Assembly (NCBI GenBank): GCA_947095585.1
Contig: OX352761.1
Span: forward strand, 28,487,777-28,551,776
Source of the DNA: Nephrocerus scutellatus
Taxonomy: Eukaryota > Arthropoda > Insecta > Diptera > Pipunculidae
Reading direction: 5' to 3'
DNA length: 64,000 nt
Both the position numbers and the translations under genes were made by a program. Shown in pieces: positions 32,501 through 41,089 of the stretch (its first letter is position 1; each line of letters opens with the position of its first letter). Below the pieces are notes generated by a model. The model made no database searches and was not told where the DNA came from. It saw only the letters and a program-made list of their open reading frames with translations.

Positions 32501-35500
32501 TCGATTAGTTAAAGCGTGGGAAAAGTCGCAATTATTCATGTACCCCAGTGCAGTCAGTCTAGTACGAGATCTATAAGGTGTTGGTTGCATGCTAGCATAC
32601 TAAGTGCATCTAACAATAGTTGACCACCAAAGTGGCCAAAATGTCGATTGCCACAGTGGGGTGTGAGAGCTTCTTTTATAAGAAACGCAATTTAATTTAC
32701 GCGTTCGTACGTCATCGCCTGTATTTGTTATTTAAACATTCGGTAAGGACGTTCGAAAGTCTGTTGTGTCGGTAGTGGCTAAGGATCTTCGATTTTAAGT
32801 GAATGACAAACAAAATTTTCGAAGCATAGCACAATTCGTTGATAAAATGTATATTACCCTGAACATTTTTATGATTATATGAATGCTGATTTTGATTTTG
32901 AAAACAAAAGCCGTTTTTTAAACAGATATGAATTTCTTTCTCGTCTCTTCTATAGAACAGTAGACTACACTTTGTCTATCAATTTGGCACCAAGAAGCAT
33001 TTAATTCGGTTGATTTCTTGCTTCCTAAGATCATCATGAGAGCGCATGTGGTGAAAAGTGAAATGCATTCACTTTTGATTTCTCTAATTGTGCAGTATTT
33101 CTATAATTAACTAAAATGTTTTTCTTTGAACCTGAACTTGAATTGTGTTGTAACTCATACAAAGGATACGAAAAGATATGATCATCATACTCTTTGTTCT
33201 TTCTCTGGCAATTTAATAATTTTAAGTGTCGATGGTGAACTGGAATTATAGACAGATTCTGTATAGGTGTTTATCAAAATATTAATTGATATATTGATTG
33301 ATTGATACTTTTAAATATAAACATAAAGACCGCCAAAGTTCAAGTAAATGACTTTTAGGTTAATCTGCAAAATCAGTGTTTGGAATGATGTCCATGGTAT
33401 GGGTGCAGCACTTGGAAGGTGACCGCTACTATCACAAAAAGATTACAAACGTTCGTAAATAGGTGCCCATGGAACATCTTAAGGGTTTTCTGGCCTAACA
33501 AACATCTTTACCAGAGAACGGTTCAGGAACCAATAGGCACAACCATCCAACGACGGAAGTGGCAGTGGATTGGTCATACACTCCGAAAAGGCGACAGTTC
33601 CATAGCAAACTACGCAATGCAATGGAATCCCTTATCTCATGATGGTAGAAGAACGGGTCGTCCGAGAAATACATGGCGCAGAACAGTTGAGAAGGAGTCA
33701 CGGCAATTGGGGAAGAGTTGGAGAGAGCTAAAGCTCATTGCCAGTCACAGCACACGATGGCGCGTAGGCGTAGTAGAGGCCCTAGGACCCACAAGAGGAT
33801 ATAGGACATAAGTATAAGTGTAACCATTTCAGAGTGAAACCACTTTAGGCGCGTTGTCACCTTTTGCCAACCTTTGCCTTTCGAAGAAATAAAATTAATA
33901 GCATTACTGTCTTCTTCTTTTTATAATATTTTAAATAATACATACCTCTTAGAATATACTCCCTGGCTTTGTATCTGTCTCCAAGGCCTTCAAGTTGAAG
34001 TTGCACTTCAACCACGAGCACGCACGTTTATTATTTTATTTTATTTCTTTAACTATTCATAGAAAATCCTAAACCTGATTATCTGTTCTTCTCCATTTGC
34101 AACAGATGATTCGGGTTCAATCACCCGAAGGTATCAAACGTATTGAAATATCGAGCAATGCATACCTAAAAGACCTCTACGAGGCAATCCAGGATGTTCT
34201 CAAAGTCGATGGCTTTGGTGTGTTCAAGGAACGAAATTTCACCAAGGAGGTAAGTACCGATAGATCTACGAGGGTTTTCTCTTTTTCACATCACATCGAT
34301 TTTTTTCTTTTATCAGCTAATGTCTAGTCCAACACAAACAATTCGTTCATGTCTGAAACACGGCGATATGGTTTATCTTAATCAAATGGCTGGCACATCA
34401 GCAAGAGTAAGATATCCATTCAATGTTTATGTTAAATGCAAGAAGTTCCTTTTAAAAATCCCTCTTTCTAGCGCGCTAGTACAAGTGCTGTTGAGCAACA
34501 ACTAGTTTCTGAAGCGGGTGGTACAGCTGAATTTAAAGCCGCATTAAAGAACACTGACATACAAGAAGAGCATATCGATTTAGTACTCGCAAAAACGGAT
34601 GGTCTTATTCAGCGGGGCCGTGATGCGAAATTGTAAGATCAACGGCGGCCAAACTCTTCCCGCCATAGTGTTTTTTTTTCTTTCTCCTTTACAATCGATG
34701 TCACCCACAGATGCAGGCATAACCTCAATGGATGCTGCGTTCACTGTTCCCCACTGGAACCGTACGATGATGCATACCTTAAAGAGCAGAAGATCAAACA
34801 TCTCTCATTTCACTCGTATATCCGTAAGCAGACTTCGGGAATGGATCGTGGGAAATATGTGGCATTCGATGATATATATTGTCGAATAAAGTCTGGATGC
34901 CGGGAGCATCCACCATGGCCGAAGGGTATCTGCTCCAAATGTCAACCGTCGGCAATAACGCTAAATCGTCAAATCTATCGCCACGTTGATAACGTAATGT
35001 TTGAGAACACGTCAATTGTTGAACGTTTTCTCAATTATTGGCGCTCAACTGGCCATCAGAGAATGGGTTTTCTCTATGGAACGTATGAGGTGCACAGTGA
35101 TGTTCCACTAGGTATTAGGGCTACAGTGGCAGCCATTTATGAACCACCGCAAGAATCGACTAGGGATTCAATTAAATTGCTCGACGACGATAGTGCTGCT
35201 GACATCGAGGAAATAGCTAAAGCCCTGGGCGTAAAGAGAGTATGTGTCTCAGCACCAATTCGTAACTACCACTTACCAATTTACTTTATATGTCTTCCTC
35301 TTCCTCAGATTGGCTGGATTTTTACCGATCTCATTACAGACGATTCAGCAACTGGAACTGTTAAACAACTTCGTGGAATTGAAACGCACTTCCTGACAGC
35401 GCAAGAGTGCATAATGGCTGGTGAATTGCAAAATCGCCATCCAAATCCTTGCAAATATTCTTCGAATGGAATATTCGGATCGAAATTTGTAACAGTTTGC

Positions 35501-35742
35501 GTAACAGGTTGAAACTAACAACTCTGAAGAAATCAAGCACTTGATTTATAACTTCCTCTCTGTTTTTTTTTTCTACAACAGGTGACAGCACTAAGCAAGT
35601 GCACATGGAAGGCTATGCAGTTTCTGCTCAGTGCATGGCACTTGTGCGAGATAACTGCCTTATTCCGACCAAGGACGCTCCCGAATTAGGTTACATAAGG
35701 GAATCAAGTGAAAAACAGTATGTTCCTGATGTTTATTATAAG
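29549..35742 (+). CDS. Npl4: Npl4, Cdc48/p97 ubiquitin-binding cofactor (split gene, 3' part missing)
   Basis: Npl4 pairs with Ufd1 and recruits polyubiquitylated proteins to the Cdc48/p97 segregase for proteasomal degradation and ER-associated degradation. Seven exons join in phase: 29549-29572, 34106-34249, 34317-34406, 34472-34632, 34711-35239, 35309-35507 and 35582-35742, all with GT-AG introns, giving 436 codons. Order of domains: N-terminal ubiquitin-like fold that docks on p97 (residues about 8-86), linker (87-139), zinc-finger region with C-x-x-x-C-type ligands (about 141-250), then the MPN-like domain. Matches include KCQPSAITLNRQ, RHVDN-MFEN, LGIRATVAAIYEPPQ and IGWIFTDL. Family members are about 600-650 residues, so roughly the last third is not here. 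No stop codon closes the frame; exon 7 ends in a GTAAGT donor. Confidence 0.93.
31241..31560 (+). pseudogene. Tc1-like transposase, N-terminal part with internal deletion
   Basis: The start MNTTQEVAAQVVALIDAGQ leads into a helix-turn-helix (LNLSRFSVLRVWQRYQEE) and a GRPLPRTQRD linker, the paired-type DNA-binding region of Tc1 transposases. After SLRSPKITPAHRRVRLQF the first catalytic region begins (DREHLDWTEDIPVLF-like) and breaks at 31558, where the LINE is inserted. The middle of the DNA-binding domain is shorter than in the family, so part was deleted before or after insertion. Confidence 0.75.
31572..31935 (-). mobile_element. J1 LINE 3' end inserted into the Tc1 transposase
   Basis: On the - strand the frame reads FTLKPIFGRTVKFRDSFF, then TTPIWNALPSSVFP and DPQAFKTQAHRHLLF, the extreme C-terminus of J1. 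A 3' UTR and an A-tail (the T run at 31577-31587 on +) follow. The 5' truncation point (near 31935) resumes Tc1 sequence. Short GACAAGxxCAGG-like sequences on both sides may be the target duplication. Confidence 0.75.
31936..32150 (+). pseudogene. Tc1-like transposase, continuation after the LINE
   Basis: The frame reads RTRVYRRSGKRFVQCCIKE, then YGGGSCMFCGGILLEAKTDL and GSQSRGLTSQRYIE. This matches the middle of the Tc1 catalytic domain that comes after the first Asp. The C-terminal part with the last acidic residue is missing before the right end. Confidence 0.75.
32250..33370. other. Unassigned intronic DNA
   Basis: No gene or known element was recognised within this part of Npl4 intron 1. 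A 45-codon frame from ATG 32641 has no family match. Confidence 0.35.
33375..33825 (+). pseudogene. LINE-b 3' end, sense to Npl4
   Basis: A frame of 130 codons reads TATITKRLQTFVNRCPWNIL, RRKWQWIGHTLRKGDSSIAN and GRPRNTWRRTVEKESRQLGK. These are the C-terminal blocks found in LINE-b at 15.4-15.7 kb and 38.3 kb. The copy ends near a GGATATAGGACATAAGTATA tail. No RT domain is included, so it is a 5'-truncated insertion. Confidence 0.85.
34106..34249 (+). CDS. Npl4: Npl4 exon 2: ubiquitin-like domain
   Basis: Codons 9-56 read MIRVQSPEGIKRIEISSNAY and continue to ERNFTKE. This is the beta-grasp fold with which Npl4 contacts the p97 N domain. It is flanked by an AACAG acceptor and a GTAAGT donor; phase 0 at both ends. 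The ATG at 34106 is an internal Met, if exon 1 is correct; it could serve as a start in a transcript lacking exon 1. Confidence 0.93.
34317..34406 (+). CDS. Npl4: Npl4 exon 3: end of ubiquitin-like domain
   Basis: Thirty codons (57-86) read LMSSPTQTIRSCLKHGDMVY and LNQMAGTSAR. LKHGDMVYL is the conserved last strand of the domain. The TTATCAG acceptor and GTAAGA donor leave phase 0 on both sides. Confidence 0.92.
34472..34632 (+). CDS. Npl4: Npl4 exon 4: linker
   Basis: Codons 87-139 plus two bases. The end reads EEHIDLVLAKTDGLIQRGRD, resembling the conserved D-x-x-L-x-K-x-D-G-x-I-x-R-x-R-D segment before the zinc finger. Acceptor TTTCTAG, donor GTAAGA. Confidence 0.92.
34711..35239 (+). CDS. 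Npl4: Npl4 exon 5: zinc-finger region and start of MPN-like domain
   Basis: The exon opens with CRHNLNGCCVHCSPLEPYDD, the first zinc site, then KHLSFHSYIRK and a second Cys cluster (CREHPPWPKGICSKCQPSAI). It continues into RHVDNVMFENTSIVERFLNY and GIRATVAAIYEPPQE, the beginning of the MPN-like fold, which in Npl4 lacks protease activity and binds ubiquitin. 529 bases, entering in phase 2 and leaving in phase 0 at a GTATGT donor. Confidence 0.95.
35309..35507 (+). CDS. Npl4: Npl4 exon 6: MPN-like domain
   Basis: It begins IGWIFTDLITDDSATGTVKQ and ends GSKFVTVCVTG, including the conserved ECIMAGELQNRHPNPC insert-like segment. It enters in phase 0 after TTCCTCAG. The donor is GTTGAA, weaker than the others, but it is required to keep the frame into exon 7. 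Confidence 0.93.
35582..35742 (+). CDS. Npl4: Npl4 exon 7: last exon seen
   Basis: After the CAACAG acceptor the exon reads GDSTKQVHMEGYAVSAQCMA and CLIPTKDAPELGYIRESS to YVPDVYYK, then a GTAAGT donor at 35743. In other animals this continues D-x-D-K-(F/Y)-G-N-E into the C-terminal domain. That continuation is not found downstream in the window. Confidence 0.93.
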
Positions 35743-36460
35743 GTAAGTCAGTTCGGTTATTTATAAAGCAAATGATTTAATTAAAAAATATGTGCAATAA
35801 TCATTTATTAAGTTGAAGGCTTAGACCGTAATAGGGTGGGGCTTTATCAATTTCAAACTTTCTTCATATTTGTATCTTCGATTCGAGGAGCTCTCAAATA
35901 AGATACTCGTACACCGGTGGCTGCCGGTTGCATCGACGCGAAAAACGGTCGATACGGTAGTATTATTAGTTTTTTAATTTATTTTCTCTAGTTTAGAGTT
36001 CCGGAGATCGACGCAGGTCTGCTAGGATACTCGGTTTTACCGGTTATCTGGTGGGGGAACTTAAATTGGATGAAATGTTTTTAATATCTGATCAGTGTAT
36101 TTGTGGAGTATGTATCGCACAATAAAACTCAACTCGCGTTTAAGTACTAAGCATTGTATGATTTGGTTGGTTTTCTTGTAACATAGTCTCAGGCTTTTGA
36201 ATTCGGTTGATATAAAACAATTTGTATTCGGTCGATGTATAACATATAAGTATAAGTACATAATCGTTTTTGCATAGACATAATGGGACACAGCAACGTA
36301 AGCATGGACAAATATATTTTGTGCAATTGTACTAAGCCCGAGTTGTTGAATTAAATAATACAAACTATGGACTCGTTTATTCGTATAACGGGTGAGTTTA
36401 ACTGGTTAGATATAAGTTGAGCCGAACTTCCAAGGGTGTATAAAAAGGCAAAAAGAAGTG
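35743..36460. other. Start of Npl4 intron 7, unassigned
   Basis: Follows the GTAAGT donor. It includes the second copy of the 44-bp motif (35905-35948). A TTTTCTCTAG acceptor-like site lies near 35991, but the following frame does not match Npl4. Confidence 0.4.
35905..35948 (+). repeat. 44-bp motif shared with 13652-13695
   Basis: Same sequence as at 13652 with three mismatches, in the same orientation. Confidence 0.8.
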
Positions 36461-36469
36461 TATGCTGGC

Positions 36470-38960
36470 TGCGTTTACCTAACTTTACTTATGTCCTATA
36501 TCCCCTTGTGTGTCCTAGAGCCTCTACTACGCCTACGCGCTATCGAGTTCCGGTTCAGCTTTCTCCAACTCTTCCCCAATTGCCGTGACTTCTCCTCAAC
36601 TGCTCTGCGCCATGTATTTCTCGGACGACCCGTTCTTCTACCATCCTGAGATCTAATATAACGGGTTCCATTGCATTGCGTAGTTTGCCATGGAACTTTC
36701 GTCCTTTCGGAGTGTATGTCTCCGAGTATTGAACACTTTATGGGACAGATCTTCATTCATACTCGTGCAGTTGCTAGAGTTTTAAACGATCCTCCATTAA
36801 GTCTGAAGAGGTGTTCTTCCAAGCTGGCATTACTATTTCGTAAGCTTTTCCATCTATCCTATTCTTCTGGACTCTTCCCGAGAAGTTGGAAAACAGCCTT
36901 TGTCCAGTCCATACCCAAAAAAGGCTAGCCGTCCTCTCCTTCTTCGTACCGACCCATAGCACTTACATCCATTCTTTCCAAGGTCATGGAAACGCTGATC
37001 AATATTCAGCTCATGAAATATCTTGAAACCAACGAAATCCTTAGTGACCGGCAGTATGGATTTCGTCGGCAACGTTCCACTGGTGATTTGATGGTATATC
37101 TCACCGAACAGTTGCACTCGATATTTCCAAAGCATTTGACAGAGTTTGGCATCAAGCTCTTTTGTCCAAAATGCGTGCTTATGGTGTCGATGATAAACTG
37201 CTTCATTGGATTAGAAGCTATCTTGTGGACCGCTCAATTCAAGTTGTTTTGGACGGTTTCAAGTCTGAAGTACACCACATAAATGCTGGCGTTTCCCAGG
37301 GCTCTGTTCTGTCCCCGACACTCTTTTTAATTTTTAATAATGATGTCTTATCTGTGACTTCTAATCCAATTCACTCTTTCGCTGACGACAGCACTCTCAG
37401 CTTCTCATATACGTTTGAGGAACGTCCCCCCACTTCTCATGTGGAACTTAAACAACTTCGTATGTTAAGCCCGTTAAATTCTGACCTAGACAGCATAATA
37501 AAATGGGGAGAAAACAATCGAGTAGAATTTAACGCTTCCAAAACCCAATGCTGTCTCCTGTCGTCTAAGCGAAGCCTAAATCCCATACCATTATCCATGA
37601 ATAGCACTTCCATCGAGGAAACTGAAAATCTCGCAATTCTTGGTATGTGACTTAACGACAAGCTTCGTTGGAATGACCACATATTTACCGTCGCCAAAAA
37701 TGCTGCGAAATGTTTAGGTTTTATAACTCGGTGCAAGAAATATTTCACTCCCTGTGATCTGGCTACTATCTACAAGGCTTTTATTCGCCCTAAACTTGAG
37801 TTCAATTGTCATATTTGGTCTGGTGCGCCAGAAACCACCTTGCATCAGCTAGATAGAATACAAAACCGTGCGATAAAAACGATCGGTGACGAAAACATTG
37901 CTAAATCAATAGATTCGATAGAACACCGCAGGAAAGTCTCCTGCTTGTCACTCTTTTATCGCTTCTTCCACCAGCGGTGCTCAAGAGAAATAGCCAGCTG
38001 CACATTAGTTTACCCTCAAGCCCATCTTCGGACGTACAGTTAAGTTCAGGGATTCGTTCTTCAGCCGTACAACACGTATGTGAAATGCACTGCCAAGCTC
38101 TGTCTTCCCACATCAATATGATCCACAAACATTCAAAACACAAGCTCATAGACATCTCCTCTTTTCTCCTCCTTTTCATTAACGCCCACGCTGTGTCAAG
38201 CATATAGCCGAACATAATAAGGGTGAGAACCCCTTTTCGCGTGCGCAAATTATAAAAAAAAATGACCAATCCACTGCCACTTCCGTCGTTGGATGGTTGT
38301 GCCTATTAGTTCCTGACCCGTTCTCTGGTAAAGATGTTCGCTAGAGATACGTTTAGACCAGAAAACCCTTAAGATGTTCCGTAGGCACCTATTTACGAAC
38401 GTTTGTAATCTTTTTGTGATAAGAGGGTCACCTTCCAACTGCTGCACCCATACAACAGCACAGATTCAAAATTTGAACGGAACAGTCGCAGCTTGGTGTT
38501 TAAGCTGATCGCATTGCTTTGCCATATCATGGACATCATTCCCAACACTGATTTTGCTTTGCCGATTCGGTTGACAATGTCCTGTTCGGTTCCACCTTCG
38601 GTCGAGACAATACTCCCAAGATATTGGAAACTCTCTCTACCGGCTGTCCTTTAATGTTAACTTGAGTTACTTTGTTGGTGCCGAGGTTGATGATTTTAGT
38701 TTTGGCAGTATTAATCTTCAAACCCGCAACTTTTACCTCCCTTTCCACATTTGTTGTCATTTGGTGCAGCTCCATAATCCTGTGTGAGAGTAAACAAACG
38801 TCGTCAGCGTTGTCCAGATGTTTGAGTTGAGATGTAAGAGTCCAACGAATTCCTCCGTTTCCAGTACATAAAGCTGCGCGAAGTACATCGCTATTCACCA
38901 AAAAAAAAAGTATCGGCAATAGAATGCAACCTTTTCGTACCCCACTTAGGATCTCGAAAG
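36470..38960 (-). pseudogene. LINE-b copy split by a J1 LINE
   Basis: Two parts of one LINE-b 3' region lie on the - strand. The upstream part (38960 to 38265) holds LDNADDVCLLSHRIMELHQ (RT catalytic block, Tyr replaced by Asn), AGLKINTAKTKIINLGTN and the connector. The downstream part (36716 to 36470) holds SQDGRRTGRPRNTWRRAVEE and the GGATATAGGACATAAG tail. In the 15.4 kb copy these are continuous at the sequence CGGACTGTATGACCAATCC, so the 1.55 kb J1 copy between them is an insertion. Stops and frameshifts make it inactive. Confidence 0.85.
36717..38264 (+). pseudogene. J1 Jockey-like LINE, RT to 3' end
   Basis: Readable blocks in order: FHLSYSSGLFPRSWKTAFVQ (36850), QYGFRRQRSTGDLMVYLTEQ (37050), AFDRVWHQALL-like block A (around 37130, frame-shifted), HHINAGVSQGSVLSPTLF (37275), the catalytic HSFADDSTLSFS (37375), KTQCCLLSSKRS (37545), IRPKLEFNCHIWSG (37785), DRIQNRAIKTIGDE (37855) and the LFYRFFHQRCSREIA end (37950). 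The 3' UTR has AATAAGGGTGAGAACCCCTT and an A-run at 38256-38263. The FADD motif is intact but several frameshifts and a lost piece before block A prevent function. It is 5'-truncated, as is usual for LINE insertions. Confidence 0.88.
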
Positions 38961-39135
38961 TAGCGCATAGGAGATCATTAATGAAAATGTGAATGAAAGA
39001 GTGTCGGAGACAAAACAGAGCCTTGGGGAATATCGGCGTTTATGCGGTGAACATTGAACTGTCATAAAGGTAGTTATTAGTCCAATAAACTAGGGTCTTA
39101 TTAATTCCATAGCCAATCATTTTCGATAAAAGACT
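38961..39135 (-). pseudogene. Possible LINE RT scrap
   Basis: On the - strand, phrases like INDLLCATF and a WLAME-LI block suggest the region after RT block B of another LINE. Too short and decayed for a firm call. Confidence 0.3.
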
Positions 39136-39195
39136 CCAAATATATTGGAAATATCAAGTATCAAATATCAAATTTATGATGAGATTTTTTGGCAG

Positions 39196-39348
39196 TTTGC
39201 CAATTATGATCCACCTAGTCTCAGCCTCTTTACGACGATCGCTTCTACGCACCACAAGGACTCCAGTGTTTCACACACTGGATCAAGGATCGTCAACTCA
39301 GCAATAGGTTTAACAGAACTGGAAATGCTACAAGAACAACAATTATGA
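39196..39348 (+). CDS. Orphan exon-like open frame, unknown
   Basis: A TTTTTTGGCAG acceptor-like site ends at 39195. The frame that follows has 50 codons plus TGA and reads FANYDPPSLSLFTTIAST, ending ELEMLQEQQL. Composition is host-like, without TE motifs. It does not match Npl4 after exon 7. If real it would be a terminal coding exon of some gene whose other exons I cannot see. It may equally be chance. Confidence 0.25.
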   Translation, partial: FANYDPPSLSLFTTIASTHHKDSSVSHTGSRIVNSAIGLTELEMLQEQQL

Positions 39349-40860
39349 TAAATAATTTAGGTTTCCATCTTTTCATTCCAAGTTTTAGATTGCAATGCTT
39401 TTGGCGTTCACTTTAAACTGATTACAAAAATTCTGATAGTAGTTCTGAGAATTTTGAGAGAGCAGGGCACGCATCACATATGGTGGAAACGTTCCAGTTC
39501 TCCTCTTTAATTCAATTCTCTATAAGACAGATACTGAGTTAGCGGAAAGGCTAGCATTTTTTTAATCTTTAACTAAATCAAACCAATGTACTGTATTTTT
39601 GTTGTCTGCTGTGTGTGTGTGCGACCTCCTTGAATCACCAAGACAGCTCTTCGCAGCCGACCCAATAAAAAGTCATAACCTGACAAAGGATTTTATTTAG
39701 TTTTTTTTTTCTTTCAATAGTTTACCGTTAAAATTTATATGCATACATAAAACGTTCTGTTGGTTTAATTTTTCTTCTCTAGTAACTTTGTTTGATATTT
39801 TGTTTTTATTTTTTTTTTATTTGCTTTTCTTTTTGAACATTGAACAGTGATGGTTTTTCGCTTATTAAGATTTTATTTTAAGATTTTCTTAGATTTCGGA
39901 TTTATTTATAATATAAGAATGTTCACAAAATATATATTATCTTTGTGTATATAGTCCTACTATGTCTTTGAGAAATTTTGAATACCGGGTTTTCTACAAT
40001 GTTTGTTTTGTTTTAAAATTTCCAGACATTTCACGTGTTCTTCTTCGCGGAAGAATAGAAAATGTACTTTTATTTTTGTTTTTTCTTTCATTCGTCCAAC
40101 CAAAAGTAGAATTTCGCTTTTCTTTTTTCGATTTTTACTTACTAACTTGTTTTACGAATAAATGCTATCTACAATGTTCTCAGATTTGCGTGTTTGCTTT
40201 CTTTTCACCAAACTACAAACGTTCTTCGATAACAAAATTTGTACCACATTATCTGCGCTCTGGGATTGGATTGTCCATTTATTATAATGTATTATTTTAT
40301 TAGTTTGTTTGTTTGCTTACAGTTACAGAGTTTCAGTTGCCATTTTTTCATTTGTCTGCCCAATATTGAAACGCAATAAGTCGTTTTACTTTTACTATGT
40401 TTGTCACTGTTTTTAGTTAAATAACATTTAGATACAATAGCTCCTAATGTGGGTATTTATATGTGTTGTTTTGTTTTATTTTGCCCTTCAGTCAGAGAAG
40501 CACTCATTACAGTCTGTGTTCTTTTTCTGTCTATGTCCAATCGCACTACATTTACAAAGTAAAAGTAAATAAAGAATTTAATTGATAAACTCAAAGGTGT
40601 TCGAATTGTGAATGTTTTGAGTTTTCAATCATAATCAGCATAATTTTTATAAACTATTAGTGACGTTTGCTGTGTTTAACCCAATCATGACCGATTGAGT
40701 TATGAATTTAACCAAGTTGTCAACTGAACAAACAATTCAGTTAGCTATTATCTTTTTGTGACCGAAACGAGTAAATTAATTGTATATTTATGTAATTTAC
40801 TTCAATATTGAGATTTTACTTTTTTATTATTCTAGAAATAACTTAATATGTTGTTATTTG
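39349..40860. other. T-rich unique DNA, UTR- or intron-like
   Basis: Long runs of T and TTTGTTT words. A 113-codon frame at 39962-40303 is Phe/Leu-rich, as expected of T-rich DNA, and is rejected as a gene. No element recognised. Confidence 0.45.
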
Positions 40861-40864
40861 GCGG

Positions 40865-41070
40865 GTACGTTTGACTACTGAGCTGGAGGTTTGAACCTCA
40901 GAACCTCATTCGAATGTCTGACAAATGTCCGAGAGTAATAACTGTCATGAGAAATCTTGAATTCGCCTAATTGGATATGACTTTAAATTGTTGGTTCCCC
41001 TCTGCCATTTGTGTGAGAAAATATAACACGCACAACACGAATGTGTACAATATTGACATGTTAGACTTTT
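40865..41070 (+). mobile_element. SINE-w copy, 5' part degraded
   Basis: GACTACTGAGCTGGAGGTTTGAACCTC replaces a clean tRNA head. It is followed by the characteristic ATGTCTGACAAATGTCCGAG, GTAATAACTGTCATGAGA, and ATTTGTGTGAGAAAATATAA. It ends at CACAACACGAATG without the TTATTATT tail. Confidence 0.65.
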
Positions 41071-41089
41071 CGTCATGTCATGTCATGTC

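Larger units (their letters stand above)
29573..34105 (+). other. Npl4 intron 1, transposon-rich
   Basis: The intron is 4.5 kb, starts GTAAGT and ends TTTGCAACAG. It holds a Tc1-like element with a nested LINE tail (30935-32246) and a LINE-b 3' end (33375-33825). The sequence at 29710-30930 and 32250-33370 has no recognised element or gene. The other introns of the gene are all under 80 bp. Confidence 0.7.

Noticed and set aside
39962..40303. 113-codon Phe-rich open frame, possibly a membrane protein
   Set aside because: T-rich DNA gives Phe and Leu codons by composition alone. No conserved motif and no flanking gene structure.
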